NCBI GenBank assembly: GCA_037447605.1
Contig: CM074806.1
Location: 1,243,432 to 1,307,431, forward strand
From: Zygnema circumcarinatum
Lineage: Eukaryota > Streptophyta > Zygnematophyceae > Zygnematales > Zygnemataceae
Length of the DNA: 64,000 nucleotides
Direction of reading: 5' to 3'
The notes under the pieces are model-generated. The model made no database searches and was not told where the DNA came from. It worked only from the letters and a program-made list of their open reading frames with translations. Of the stretch, positions 22,627-34,909 are shown piece by piece (position 1 is the first letter of the stretch; each line of letters starts with the position of its first letter). Made by a program: the position numbers and the translations under genes.

Positions 22627-25077
22627 ATGGCGGTGGACTTCGAGTGGGTGGAGGCCGCGGAGCCACACGCCGCGCGGCGGAAGCGCATACTTGCGGCGCA
22701 CCCGGAGGTGCGGGAGCTCTTCGGGCCCGACCGCCTCGCACTGCCCAAGGTCAGGCGCTGCCAGCTTCCAATAGACCTGCTGAGGTTGAGAGTTTATGAA
22801 AGAGCAGGGCTGGGAACTTAATCGAAGTAATGCCTGTTCTTAAATAGGTGCTATCTTCAAAGTGGCACCGTCGTCGTTGCAATGTTCTGGTTATGTTGGC
22901 CGGTTCAGGTCAGGCACTCCTTCGCTTCGAGTAATGTAAAATGCTCTAAGAATTCCGGCGTTTCACGCTAGAAATTCGGCTGCTCTACTATGAGGCGTTA
23001 ATATAGAATAATCTTCTGCTCTTTTATTCCTCGCATCTGGCAAGATATAGCAGTTTGTAGATACGATTCTCCTGTGGTGCTCCATTGGAATTACGCCCCG
23101 CACATTAGGATCCCATTAGGTTTCCTTTGGAGACAGATATTTTGAAATTGAACCAATTCCTTGGAGATAAACTTAGCGCAACTTGGAAATAAGTTTGATA
23201 CGAGCAGAATTCATCCATCGACTTGGCCTCAACGAGGCCTTCATAAACAGGTATATAAACTTAAAAAACTTATATATGTATATAAGTTTTTTTCTTTCTT
23301 TATATCCCTTACTTTACCTTTCCTCCTAGTCCAATGAAATTCCTGCACTCTGTCGACCCCTCGTTGTTCCAGCTCACTGAAGGACATCCTATGCGTTCCT
23401 GAGTTTGAAGCATCTGGGAGCGCAGGACCTCGTGGTAAGCATCCTCGCACTTTTGGAGGTTCTTGTGAACTATACATCCTTGAATCTGAAGAATCTATAT
23501 CTCATAAGACATGCAGCCATACTGTTACGCTCAAGATGACCTATTCGTCTGCGGGCCACTGAAAAGGCTACCTTGCGTTCCTGTCACGTTAACTGAATTG
23601 CGATTATGTAAACTTTCATGCACTTTCTATGATCCAAAAATGCACTTCGGATTCCGTTCAGGCACGACGATGGTCAGTCACAAAAGCGAAGACTGCGGAT
23701 TTGTGAGGCGTTGTGTGTACTGGATGCTCCCAGCTATAGCTTGCTCAGGTCGATTAGGGAATGCCAATACATTGTTTTTTTCACCAAGTTTGCAGCAGGA
23801 GATTTTCTTCCGTTCCGTTAACATCTTGATTCGGGAGCAGTCACATCGACCTGCTCTTAACTGTACTCAGCATTTGCATTGTCACTCAAGATAAGATTTC
23901 CTTAAACAAGGTCGGTTGATGATTGAGATATGAAGTTAATGCACCAATTGGAAAAGGAAAGAAAGCCACGAATGGAAGGTAAGGCTATCTCTGGTTTCGA
24001 AAAGATAGCCAGGGTAACATGAAGTCTCCTCTAACTCGAGTGACAGCAATAATGCCTTGCATGCGAGTGCAAGTAGCGAATAGTAGGTTGGATGATGTCA
24101 GGTTTCAGGACGTCTGTCTTGCCACCGTGCACAGCACCTTTTTCAGGAGTGGTGGGAAAGCAGAGCATTGTGGTGAAGCTGCTTAATGAGCTACTTTGAA
24201 TGGGCGTTGTTTTCATTAGTTAACAGCATTATTCCGGCTATTGGATGGACAGGTTTTGGCTGTAGTGGCTCTTCAGATTGTTGCCGCATACTACGTTCAG
24301 AGCGCCACGTGGCTCACCATTTTTTTCTTCGCATACTGTTTTGGGGCCTTCTGCAACCACAACCTCTTCCTTGCCATTCATGAACTCAGCCACAACCTCG
24401 CCTTCTCTCAGCCCCTCTACAACCGTCTCTTGGCGTTGATGGCTAATCTTCCGGTTGGCGTGCCCATGGCTGCCACCTTTCGAAGATACCATCTGGACCA
24501 TCACCTCTACCAGGGAGTGGAGGGACTGGATGTGGACGTCCCGTCTTACCTGGAAGGAAAACTCTTCAGGTCGCCCTTCTTTAAACTCATATGGGTTCTT
24601 CTGCAGCTCTTCTTCTACGCCCTTCGGCCACTCTTCATCAATCCAAAGGTGCCGGGCTGGTGGGAGGCAGCAAATCTGGCTGTCCAGCTTGCTTTTGATG
24701 CCGCTGTAGTAATCCTTCTGGGATGGAAGGCACTGGGTTACCTGCTTTTGTCAACTTTTGTGGGAGGAGGTCTGCATCCAATTGCGGGCCACTTTATTGC
24801 AGAGCATTATGTAGTGCTTGGTGGCCAGGAGACCTACTCGTACTACGGCCCCCTGAACTGGCTGGCATGGAACGTGGGCTACCACAATGAGCACCATGAC
24901 TTCCCCAGGATACCCGGCTGCAGCCTCCCTCGGCTTCGAGAAATCGCCCCCGAGTTCTATGAGAGCCTCGAGTCGCATTCCTCTTGGACGATGGTCATTT
25001 ACCGCTATATAATGGATCCGAACCTAGGCCCGTTTAAGAGGATAAAGAGAAAGTACAAAAAGGGCAAGTCGAGTTAA
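22627..25077 (+). CDS. DES1: Sphingolipid Δ4-desaturase (DES1 family)
   Basis: ER membrane di-iron enzyme that inserts the Δ4 double bond in the sphingoid base of ceramide. Exons 22627-22749 and 24253-25077 with a 1.5-kb intron; about 315 residues, near the family length. The N-terminus (DFEWVEAAEPHAARRKRIL, then FGPD) is the family's lipid-desaturase N-terminal motif. The three histidine boxes are HELSHN (about 84-89), HLDHH (about 121-125) and HNEHHD (about 252-257). LHPIAGHFIAEHY and the ETYSYYGPLNWLAWNVGYHN block are highly characteristic. Hydrophobic spans flank the boxes. The basic tail (KRIKRKYKKGKSS) resembles an ER-retention tail. The start follows a long CCCTCC tract. No frame defect was seen. 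Confidence 0.95.
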
Positions 25078-26246
25078 AGCAGCTGCAGGCGCCAACAAGG
25101 AGGTCCTCCTCTCATCTAATCGATGGAATCTACATTTGAATTAGCACTTTCCCCATGGGCATTCTTAAACGTGCGAATGACAGCGCAGCGATACGGATTA
25201 AACACTCAAATTTGTTGAAACTAGTGCTAACCTTCGTTCAATGCATGTCGCCCAAGCATCGGAGCAACACGGTGCTCAGACTCTGTCGCTGTCAATCCAA
25301 CTTTCTGAAGTTTGGACAAGTCTGTTGCTATGGAACTGAAACATCCGAGGGCAAAAATGTTCAGCACAATGTGGTGGTAAGTGAAACCATGAACGGGGAA
25401 AACAGATGCACATGTGCAGTCCGTGTGTGTGTCCCATCCTGGCCGCCCATCATCATCATCATTATCATCATAATTATCGTCATCATTATCATCACCATCA
25501 TCATCACCATCATCATCACCATCATCATCACCATCATCACCACCATCATCACCACCCGCGAGGCGAGCCGAAGAAGTCTTAGTCTATCGTGCTTGCCTTC
25601 AGGCGTGCCTGCACCCATGTCACGTCACAAGGGGTGACATCACATAACGTTACGCGACGTCACATCACGGAGACCAGCCGTCTCGATGGACCTCGCGTGG
25701 ATTGACCGCAATGCCGCGGTCAAAACTTTTGAACGCCGGACGGACAGACCAAGTTTGTAGTTTATTTCCCAGCGCGGTCAGGTATGGCGAAAATGGCAGA
25801 AATTTCCTCGGGGGAATTTGCGCCGAGGCTCGGCGTGGCGGCAAAGGGGCGGCCCATCTGCGGCGAGGGAGGATGCAGGCAGGCAGGCAGGCAAGCAAGA
25901 AGGCAAGCGGGCGATGCACAGAGTAATGTTTGTGCTTCTGACCGGTGTACCATGATTTTATTGGTCAAAGCGTGACATCCTTCGGTATCAATATCATCGA
26001 GCTGCAAACAATTTAAGAAAGGCTCGGTTTCTTCGCCACAATCGGTCAAGCAATTATTGTAGCAAAACCTGAGGTTGTCGGACTATGAGGCTTCAAGCTC
26101 CCAGCAATTCATACAACATATTCTCAGTGTTACCGCATAAACGGTGCATGTGGCCCAAAACAATCTCACAAACTTAAGGAAGTTGCGGAAAGGTTTGCAG
26201 GCGACGGGCTCCGGAGGGGTTGTGGCCATACGTGCTCGTTGCCGCC
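25078..26246. other. Intergenic region between desaturase and D-lactate dehydrogenase
   Basis: No convincing gene. It holds a (CAT)n microsatellite at about 25449-25553, TGACGTCA-like words (CACGTCACA, CGTCACATCACG) around 25619-25672, and GCAGGCAGGCAGGCAAGCAAG repeats near 25872-25900. The last part should be the dehydrogenase promoter. Open frames here are short and without family features. Confidence 0.5.
25449..25553. repeat. (CAT)n microsatellite
   Basis: Imperfect CAT/CAC trinucleotide tract of about 105 bp with interruptions, between two genes. Confidence 0.85.
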
Positions 26247-29200
26247 ATGCTTTCTCTGCTTCCTCGGCTGCGGCACAGGCTCTGCTCTCCTCCTACACGG
26301 CTATGGAGAACGAAAGGAAATGGGCTAGGAAGGAAAGACGAGAGGATGTTTGGATCCACAACCTGCACTTCGTCAAGCGGTAGAGAAGAAAGACACGCAC
26401 GGGCGGGATGGCGCTTTGGGGAGGAGAAGCAGGAGGGACGGTGGCCATTATCACTTTTTGCAGCAGGAGGCGTTGCAGGAGCTGCTCTCACATACAGGGG
26501 ATGGGAAGATCTCGCGGCTCATGCGGAAGAGCTCCAGACAGGGGGCGGAGGGCGTCAGGAATCAGAGGTGATAGAGAGTGAAGATCGGCAGGGACTACCG
26601 GAGGAGTTTGTCAAGGAGCTGCAAGACAAGTTGAGCCTGGAGAGTGTGGTCTTGGACCTTGCGGACAGAGAAGCTCACGGAAATTCATGGAATAGCTACC
26701 ATAAAATGGTAGCACCTCCTGACGCGGTGGTCTATCCACGGTACGTCCTGTACTAGAAATCTGAGCCAGAGTCATCATCCCAATGTATGGAAGGATTGCC
26801 AACAATCTCTCCGAAAATTCAGTCAACTGATTAAAATTGGTTGAAGTAGAATTGAAGGAAGGTATTGTGTTTGGAAAGTGCCCTATAACCCTAGAGAACG
26901 ACATTTTCTCTGCAAGATCGCACTTATTTTTGTTGGCCAGAGGACGCCTCTGCGATGCTTACCAGAAAGCCAGGAATCATTAATCTCATCGTTGCAATAC
27001 GAGAGTCTCGTGCAGATCTACATCGGATGTGGTGGAGGTAGTCAAGGCATGTAAGCGCTATAAAATTCCCATAACGGCTTTTGGAGGTGGAACATCTCTT
27101 GAAGGTCACACCATGACTCCATCGGGGGGCATCAGTCTAGATTTGACACAGATGAAGGTGAGTGTGCAGGTTTATATGGATTTGCTAAACTTTATGAAGC
27201 CTCATTCACGTTTTGATGGATCACATGATCATGCTTTTCCTGCGCTTGTACTCTTTACCCACGGTCAAAGTTCATCGCGGATAACTGTACAGATATGTAC
27301 CGGAGGCTCCGTTGTCATGTCAACGAGTGAGTGCGGATGTAGAGGTCCCTCTTTTTGTCGCCTGGCACAAGTCATCAATTTGTCAGGACACCAGAAGAAT
27401 GCTTTGAGAAGATAGAATGAACGCAACTAATAGTCCTTTTAGAAAAGGTCTTTGTACAGTTTCTATGTCAAGACAACTCTGTATGCTCCATCCAGCTGAT
27501 ACCTATGCATTGCCTTTTTTTGGTCCAACGGGAGCAGGCGGTGAAGGAGGTCCACTTGGAGGATATGGACGCTGTTGTTGAGCCAGGCATTGGCTGGCTT
27601 GAACTCAACGACGAGCTGAGGCCGTTAGGTTTATTCTTTCCCCTTGATCCAGGTCCCGGTGCAACAATCGGAGGCATGGCTTCCACTAGGTGCTCGGGTT
27701 CCTTGGCTGTGCGTTATGGCACTATGCGCGACAATGTTATTTCTCTTGAGGTCAGTTGCAGGCGTCCAGTCTTGTCATCTCTTCTATTGCTGCTGATTGT
27801 GTCTACCGTCTAGGTTTAGCTTTCTTTTCTGCCCGTGAAAGCTGTCGGTACTTTCTGGCTGTTTCTGGCACGAACCGCTCTCAAGTATGGTGATATCAGG
27901 ATTGGAGACGGCTTTTATATCTGATATGGTATTGGCTGTTCAGTGATGAGTTGAAGACTAGTATCCCAAGTTCTGAGTTCGCTGGCGCTGGGCCATTCAT
28001 GGCAGGCTGTGCTAGCAAATGGAGATGTGGTGCGCACATCTGCACGAGCTCGGAAAAGTGCGGCAGGTTATGACCTGACACGACTTCTCATAGGAAGCGA
28101 GGGTACTTTGGGAATCATTACTGAGGTCACAGTACGGCTGCAGAAGATTCCAGAGGCGTCAGCAGTTGCTATGTGTAACTTTCCAACTGTGAGAGATGCA
28201 GCAAAGGTCGCAATCGCCTGCATGCATTCAGGAATTCAGGTAAGCAGAGAGGCATGCTTTTCTTGAACTGCTAATAGTTCTGTTTGCCGCAGGGAGCTGC
28301 TTAACTCCCTGACTGACTGCTGTCTTTCCAGGCTCCAGGTGTCTCGTGTGGAGCTGCTGGACGAAGTCCAAATGCGTGCCATCAACATTGCGAATAGCTA
28401 TGAGTACCCTGAGCAGCCAACGCTGATGTTTGAACTCATAGGCACACCAGCATACGTGTCAGAACAATTGCAGCGGGTGCGCGAAATAGCAGCATCACAC
28501 AGTGGGGGTAAATTTAGGTACGCAGAAACAGAAGAGGAGAAGGTGGAGCTATGGAGGGCAAGGAAGGAGGCTCTGTGGGCTGGGGCCATGTTGAAGCCAA
28601 ATGCCGAAGCTTTGATTACAGTGAGTGTCTCAAAGCTGTGCCTGCTGGAGGTTTGCCTCGTCACGAGTTAGTGAACGATAGATTCTTATCATCCAGAGGC
28701 AGGGAATGTGGAGGCACAAAATACGTTCCTTTCCTAGTTCCTGTTGTACGTGTTGTGACCCTCTATTGGTGGTCGTTTGTTTGCATTGCTGAAGGCTTAA
28801 ATTCCGCGGACGTATGCTATCGAAGCTGTAAATAAGTCAGAGAGACCAATCAAGTCAGCCTGAGGCGATAGAGCACTTGCTGTCAATTCCTGCAATCAGA
28901 TTGCGTTGCAGAAAATGCCGGTCTCGCTGGTTTATCATGTATAAAGGTGGAGAACAGAGCGGATCACAATGTTCACCTTCAAAGCATGATGTATTTCCAG
29001 ATAGAGGTTGCATACAGTGGGAATGCGTGAATCTGGATGCTGACGTAACTGATCACTTTAAGGGTGTTTGCTGGAAGTAGGATGTGTGCGTGCCCCTGTC
29101 ACGTCTTGCGGATTGCATCGGGGAGACCAAGGAGGAGCTGGTGAAGTCATCGCTGCCGTGCCCCATAGTGGCTCACGCCGGGGATGGCAATTTCCACGTT

Positions 29201-29572
29201 CTCATTTTTGTCGACATGTCAAAACCGGAAGAGCTAGAGGAGGCGCATAGGCTAGCGAGTAACATCACCCGACGCGCTCTCGCAATGGATGGTGAGTGGA
29301 TCATTTGTCCATTGTGCGGCAGCTGCCTTCGGAGCAATCCATCCTCTGAGCTCACTGCCGAACGGATGTACAGAAAAATGGCTGAAGTATGTGTGCTTAC
29401 CGGTGCAGGAACGTGCACGGGAGAGCACGGGGTCGGCCTGGGGAAGACGCAGTACTTGGAGGCGGAGCTTGGGCACAACGCCGTGGCTCTCATGGCGGAC
29501 ATAAAGAAGGCCCTGGACCCTGACGGCATCCTGAATCCCGGAAAAATCATACCGCGGCATTTCTGTCGTTGA
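26247..29572 (+). CDS. DLD: D-lactate dehydrogenase, FAD-linked, mitochondrial (DLD/LDHD family)
   Basis: FAD-dependent oxidase-type enzyme that oxidises D-lactate (a glyoxalase product) and passes electrons to cytochrome c. Exons: 26247-26740, 27016-27157, 27538-27750, 28006-28239, 28339-28620, 29081-29291, 29409-29572; phases agree; about 579 residues. The FAD-binding block ITAFGGGTSLEGHT lies near residue 187, followed by DPGPGATIGGMAST and AVRYGTMRDNV. Then KSAAGYDLTRLLIGSEGTLG and the C-terminal HAGDGNFH (about 487-494) and GTCTGEHGVGLGK match the family. The Arg-rich N-terminus (MLSLLPRLRHRLCSPPTRLW) looks mitochondrial. An upstream in-frame ATG at 26220 is possible. The N-terminal roughly 110 residues hold a hydrophobic segment (LSLFAAGGVAGAALTY), as in plant and fungal homologues anchored to the inner membrane. 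Confidence 0.93.
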
Positions 29573-30100
29573 GTTGAAGATCCGGAGATGACATATTTTT
29601 GGAGGATTGGAGGTCGCTCATGAGACGGTTAAGGGGGGCATTACGCCCCCCGTGCAGCTAAGTATATGAATGGCGGTAGTTCAGGCAATGTTGATGAGCA
29701 TTTGTAGGGTTTGATCTCGGTCTACATCCCGTTCTGAGGGTACGAGCAGCGCAGTTGCAGTGCAGGACACAGTTACAGGACGTATAACAGAAACTACTTT
29801 TTAAACACCTGTTGTAAATTTGAAGGACGTTGATTTTTTCAAGATGCGAAGTTGACCTGACTGCGACAGACCCTGACGTGTTGCGAAGATAGTGACTGTG
29901 CTCTTTGTACTCAGGCCATCAATCACGGCTGCTTACTGCTCGTGGCAACTATATTTCTAACTTGCAACACTAATTCTTAGTCCTTTTCGGCCTACATCTA
30001 CTGCAGTGATTTGCTGCGAACCAGCTTCACCTTCCGGGCAGCTCTTTCCTGGCAAGTCTTGCAGGTCGCATGAACAGGTAAAACGCGACACTTCCTTCTC
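29573..30100. other. 3' flank of D-lactate dehydrogenase
   Basis: Likely 3' UTR and spacer. No gene recognised. Confidence 0.4.
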
Positions 30101-30935
30101 GGTCTCTTTTGTTATCGACAGCTCACTGCCTACGAGGAGCTCGTGGGAACCTCCGACCTCCCAAAAAAGACTCTACGGAGTACCTTTCTGCCAGCTCCTC
30201 TCTGCCCAAGTCACCAAGAACAAGGCACCGTCTCCGAGTTGCGGTCGCGCAAGGACAGCGGCCGGTCAGCATTTGGTCGGAAACCGACCTGCATTCAAAC
30301 GGGCAGAGTGGATCGGCCATCCCATGGATGATACGAACGCGTTTTCCCTCGTTCTGGAGGGCGTCCAAAGACGGGCCAAAACCCTTTTAAAGCAGTCCAT
30401 GCTTTAGTGAAGACGCTCAATGGCATTAACGTTACATGCGCTGCATAAGGTGGCACAGTGCAGATAGAGAAAATGCTTTGCACATGTCAACGCTAGTGCC
30501 TTCTTAAACATCAGCATTATTCTTACAACCAATGCCAAGCTTTATGTCAAAAAAAAAGTGCAATGTTATATAGGCTGCTCAGTGAACCACCGTTCAATGG
30601 AGTGCAATGCGGTGCCTTATATTCCCCCAGTTTCATCGTTTCCACAGCATCAACCTGCACGGTTGTAATTATTCCATCAGGCACCCGAGAATCATCTCCA
30701 CTGATTTCATCGCTCTGCATGACACCATACAAGTTTCCATTTCGACGAGCAGCCATGAACGAGCAAAGACGTGCGTCCACCATGCTTTTTGACCAGTTCA
30801 TCCCGTCAAACATCGCAAACAGCATTCCCAGCGCTCAATTCAGAACACCGACACTGAAGAAGTACAGTGAGCCGAGGGCTTCCAGACACGCGTCCGCAGT
30901 CTGCACAGCCATTCGGTAAGCGAGTCTCTTGCCAT
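30101..30935 (-). other. Unassigned coding-like region, possible minus-strand gene
   Basis: The minus strand has an open segment at about 30834-30547 with a protein-like translation containing GMLFAMFDGMNWSKSMVDAR, DDSRVPDGIITTVQVDAVE and YKAPHCTPLNGG. A second one at 30368-30123 begins MDALQNEGKRVRIIHGMADP; the IIHGMADPLCPFE stretch recalls the IHG..D loop of α/β hydrolases, but that alone is weak. The plus strand is also open across 30563-30915. An in-frame TGA lies at the upstream end of the first segment. A CACGTG-rich island at 31.1 kb would be its promoter. It could be a decayed gene. Function unknown. Confidence 0.25.
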
Positions 30936-31090
30936 GTTCTGCAAGTCAATGCACCCTTAAACTTTCTACATGGCGAGACCTTCCAACGCGTTGATCCATG
31001 GCTGCCGGCTCTGCTCGCGGCCTCCTCTGCGCAGAGCTAGGGCCAGGGCCTGCTCGCGGAGAGCTCCATGGCTGCCACGTCAGCGCGCCT

Positions 31091-31262
31091 CCACGTGACA
31101 GGCGACACCGGATCCAAAGCGCCCGAAAGAGCCACCGACACGCGGCGCGGGGCGGACGCTCCACATGGCACCCCGGAGCAATAACTTTTCCACGTGGCAC
31201 GTCCATATTTTGCCACGTGGTCGACTAAACACGTCACGCAGCATTACACGTGTACACGTGTC
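31091..31262. promoter_or_regulatory. CACGTG (G-box) cluster
   Basis: At least five ACGTG cores lie within about 170 bp: CCACGTGA near 31091, CCACGTGG near 31190 and 31213, and CACGTG near 31247 and 31256, plus an ACGTCA near 31230. G-box cores bind bZIP and bHLH factors in plants. No recognised gene starts beside this cluster, which hints at an unassigned promoter. Confidence 0.6.
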
Positions 31263-31419
31263 AGCAGCCGCGAGTCAGGTTCTATTGACGGCGTTCCGTG
31301 CAGGCGCAGTGCAGTTACGAGGGACGGGCCTGCGCGGTGGGCCGTGACGACGGGACGGGGCAGCGCACGGAACGGGGGAGGGGCACTGGGCGGCAGGCAC
31401 GGGAGCACTCTAGAGCCTC

Positions 31420-31695
31420 TGAACCCTTTTTGAACTCTAAACCCCAAATTTGAGGCATTAAACACTTTAAACCCTACACCGAATCCTGGATTTGAAACCC
31501 TAAATTCTGTCTCCAATCTGCAACTCAAACCCCAACACAGAAACTTTTAGACCTTCAGTCCTGAACGTTGAACTTTATACCCTTAATCATAAGCCTTAAG
31601 CTATAAGCGCTAGACTCGTACCCTACTATCTGAACCCTAAATACTGTCTTCAATTCTGGACCCGAAACCTTGAACCCTGAACTCTATTCGTTTTT
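31420..31695. repeat. Degenerate telomere-like (CCCTAAA-related) tract
   Basis: About 270 bp rich in variants such as GAACCCT, TAAACCC, AACCCTAAA and CTTAAACCCTA at roughly 20-bp intervals. Too diverged to be a recent telomere insertion. It begins about 160 bp beyond the CACGTG cluster. Confidence 0.65.
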
Positions 31696-32299
31696 TCATA
31701 CCTTTACACTACTTTCATAGAAGTTAGCTTGAAACGTTGTGTCTATGGTATACGAAGGACGAGAGAGAAGTCAAATATCATTAATAAGACCATATTTCCG
31801 CAGCTTGCATCGTTGAAGCCAACTAATGCACGTTCCGTATTTTATTCACTGACGTTTTTTCGTTCCCAGTGGAGTAGTGGAGAGTCGGTTATTGGCTTCC
31901 ATATGAGCCCATGTGACATAGAGAACTGGAATCATTCCGATAAAGTCACACCCCTTTCTTTTTGTGCAAACTCTCCAAACTCTGAAAAACTATCCAGGCA
32001 GGACAGTACACAGCCACCCACAAAGAGGAGGTACAAAACCGAAGAGTGAGATTCAAAGCAGCAATAGCTCAAAGATTTGGGATCAAAGGCACTACTGCAT
32101 GGTTCAGCAGGTGCCATTCCTCTTCTCAAGGAGAATTATTTCAACACTGCCTGCCTCGCTCGGAAGGCCCCAGAGCGAGTACTTGGTGGTTTATATCACA
32201 TGAAGAAAGACTGTGAGAATGAATGAAATGAGGAGAGTTGAGCTATGTACACCACGCTTTGGGGAATCTGCAGCTCCTACAATGGGCTCGAGACCGCTG
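31696..32299. other. Downstream flank of SGF29
   Basis: Contains the likely 3' UTR of the minus-strand SGF29 gene. No other gene was recognised. Confidence 0.4.
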
Positions 32300-34909
32300 T
32301 TATTGGCGGTGGCCTACTGGAAGCTGCACCACTTGATAGAAGGGCACCTGGCGCTGAGGTAAGCCCTCCACACCCTCTTCTTCGTCATCATCAAAGGCCA
32401 AGAAATAGCTGCAATCACCAATACCAAACAAAGGAAACGAAACCGTTAGGTTGAACACGTGTGAAAAAACACAACAAAGGCAAGTTAACAAGAGAATGGG
32501 TTTGCGCGAACACTTGGAGGAGAGAGGAGAGGGACGACTCACTCATCAGTTTTCCTCTGTTGCAGAAGACAGCCACGAGAACAGACCAGCAATGCATTTG
32601 TGTCAGTATCGCAATAGACAAACGCTTTTTGTGGATAGCAGCACCATTTTAGAGACAATTCCGGCACAATTGTTCAGGAAGTATAAACAAACGCGGAATG
32701 AAGACCACACTACACCAGAGGCTTGGCGTGCTGCAAGAAAACCATGACTTGCAAAATCCCACCGGGAGGTCCAACTACAGTAGACCCAAACATTCTATCT
32801 TAAGGCGTCATTACGATGGAGATGAGGCGCCGCACCTTTCGAGGCGCCCCCACAACACAAGCCTTGTAGAGCGCAGTTGTTCCCGGATACACCGCCAGCA
32901 CGGGCGACCCTACCGAAAAATCTGAAGTTGACGCTGCTTCAGACCGCCGAGGAAAGGGAATGATGCATGATGGCTGCAAGCGGTACTTTTTACTGCAGCC
33001 CACAGAGTCACATAAAGACAACGGAGCCACGGTAGTTTGGTCACCTTCGTCCTGAACTAGCACATGCGATGGACACAGCCTGTGTTTCCGGCAACGACGA
33101 TAAGCTGGGGAGAGGACACAAAGCACAAGAGCGAAGCTTCAAAGGCTCAAGAAGCAAGGGTAAACACATATGAAGGAAATGCAGCAGCTCAGAAGGCAGC
33201 GGCTTTGGGACATACACACCTTTGACCACTTTCCTCATCATCCCCCGGCTCCTCATCAATAACATCATATCTGTTCTACACAAAATCCATGATTGAAACA
33301 GTTAAAATTTGAAAATCAATTCAAGACTTAGTTGCAAATTAGACAGATAGATTAGGAATATGATGTGAACTTTGAAGTCGCATTGAGCACACAAATCATC
33401 CACGTTCATGACTTGAATGCGTACTGCCAACAAAATGAAGGAATGGAAATAAGCACTAGAGAACAGCAGACAAAGATGTTATGTTCAGGCATAACGTCGA
33501 AGCAACAATCTAACGGTGGTTGAATGGCTGAACGAAAAGCGGTAGTGCATTTACGGTAACCAATGTCTCACCTATTTGTTTCTCGATCATAGCGGGTGAC
33601 TTTCACGACTATCCAATCATCTTTGGGTGCATCATCCGGGGAAACTCGTGCTGCCACCTGGCCCAGATGCATTCCCTCTCCCTATTCAACAACTTTGCTC
33701 CACTCCAGTAATTTGAAAGCAGAGGTAGTGTCTGCAATTTAGAGGGACTGAGGCTCAAGTCAAGCATTGCTCTGCTCTAGCATTGGCACCTGGTCACCGG
33801 AAGCAATTGCTTCTGGAGCCCAGCGTTGTGCCTGCGATGGGGAGCTCAGCGGTCGGGTAGTTGGTGTGGGACCATTCGAAGTGCTGTCCTCCCCTTTGGC
33901 TCGCTTGCGCTTTGGTTCAGTCCACTCTGTTTAGGTAGCAGTAGGAAAAGAAAACAACAACTAACACAGATTTGCCACACACATTGGCACCCATTCATGA
34001 CGTAACGATGTAACCATAGTATACACCCGTTTGTACATCAAGCATGCAGCGATCCTAAAAACATCTACATTGCTGCTGTCGTAAGTGCGTTCGTTTCTAG
34101 AATGACATACGAACATCAACAGCTGAAATCAACAGCATTACAATGCTCGGTTGGTAGGAAATTAAGGGGACAGAGACGACTACGAACAGGCTTCAAGTCA
34201 AACATACTTCGCACCAGCTTGCAGAAACGAAACATTAGTTTTGTGCGTTTAGATTCGCGAAGTGACATGTACACAATTATACCTGCTCAGCTCTTTCACC
34301 ATAAAGCTGATTATCACACATGAAAGACGAGCACCTGGTTTCTTGCGCTGGGTTACTCCTGAGACTTGCCCTCCCAAAGCTTCCAGCTCCCTTAAGCACT
34401 TGACGCACTCACTGCTGGCAGACACATTGCGGGATAAGCATGTCGCCATTAAAAACAAGGAGCCCTACATTACAAAACACTTCAGCGCTGAACTCGAGCA
34501 GCCAGCTCATGCTGCCTAATTTACCTTTCTTCCTGATCAGCTAGCTTTTTTGCATCCTGATAGAATCCACGTAGCATATTCCACAGCTTGTCACCAAGTT
34601 TCTCTGCTTTTTCTGTGGCTGCACACCGTATGCTCATCCCCATCCGGGCACTGGGTGAGTCAACTCGCATAAAACTAGAATTGGAAGAATACCAGAAATG
34701 TTGAGAAAAATGAACTTCAACTTTAAGAAAACTAAAAAAAATATTAAGCTTGAGTGCTAAAAGCTTCCAAAGTCATTATGAAAGTAACCACCAGTTTCAC
34801 AGAGCTTCGAATGCATCCTGTTGATTTTGCGGATGATCGTATCCTGGTCCTTCCTCAGCTTGTCCACAGCCTTGAGGTGCGTCACCAGAGCCTCGCTGAG
34901 GGTTGCCAT
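32300..34909 (-). CDS. SGF29: SAGA-associated factor 29 homologue (SGF29), tandem-Tudor protein
   Basis: Subunit of the SAGA histone acetyltransferase complex; its double Tudor domain reads H3K4me2/3. Nine exons (minus strand): 34909-34792, 34618-34525, 34411-34335, 33926-33790, 33657-33572, 33270-33220, 32992-32836, 32556-32543, 32408-32300; phases agree; about 280 residues, matching the plant family length. Residues 1-39 (MATLSEALVTHLKAVDKLRK...) form a helix/coiled coil. A PKRKRAKGED basic stretch, probably nuclear-localising, follows near residue 100. The Tudor part runs from about 142: QVAARVSPDD, DDWIVVKVTRYDRET, YDVIDEEPGDDEESGQ, SVGSPVLAVYPGTTALYKAC, YFLAFDDDEEEG, PQRQVPFYQVVQLP. Exon 8 is only 14 nt long and supplies the RKTD residues of the PRKRKTD block. 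Head-to-head with enoyl-CoA hydratase 2. Confidence 0.93.

Noticed and set aside
22117-22821. Long Ser/Pro-rich frame ahead of the desaturase
   Set aside because: Repeat-derived; the homology to desaturase starts only at the ATG at 22627.
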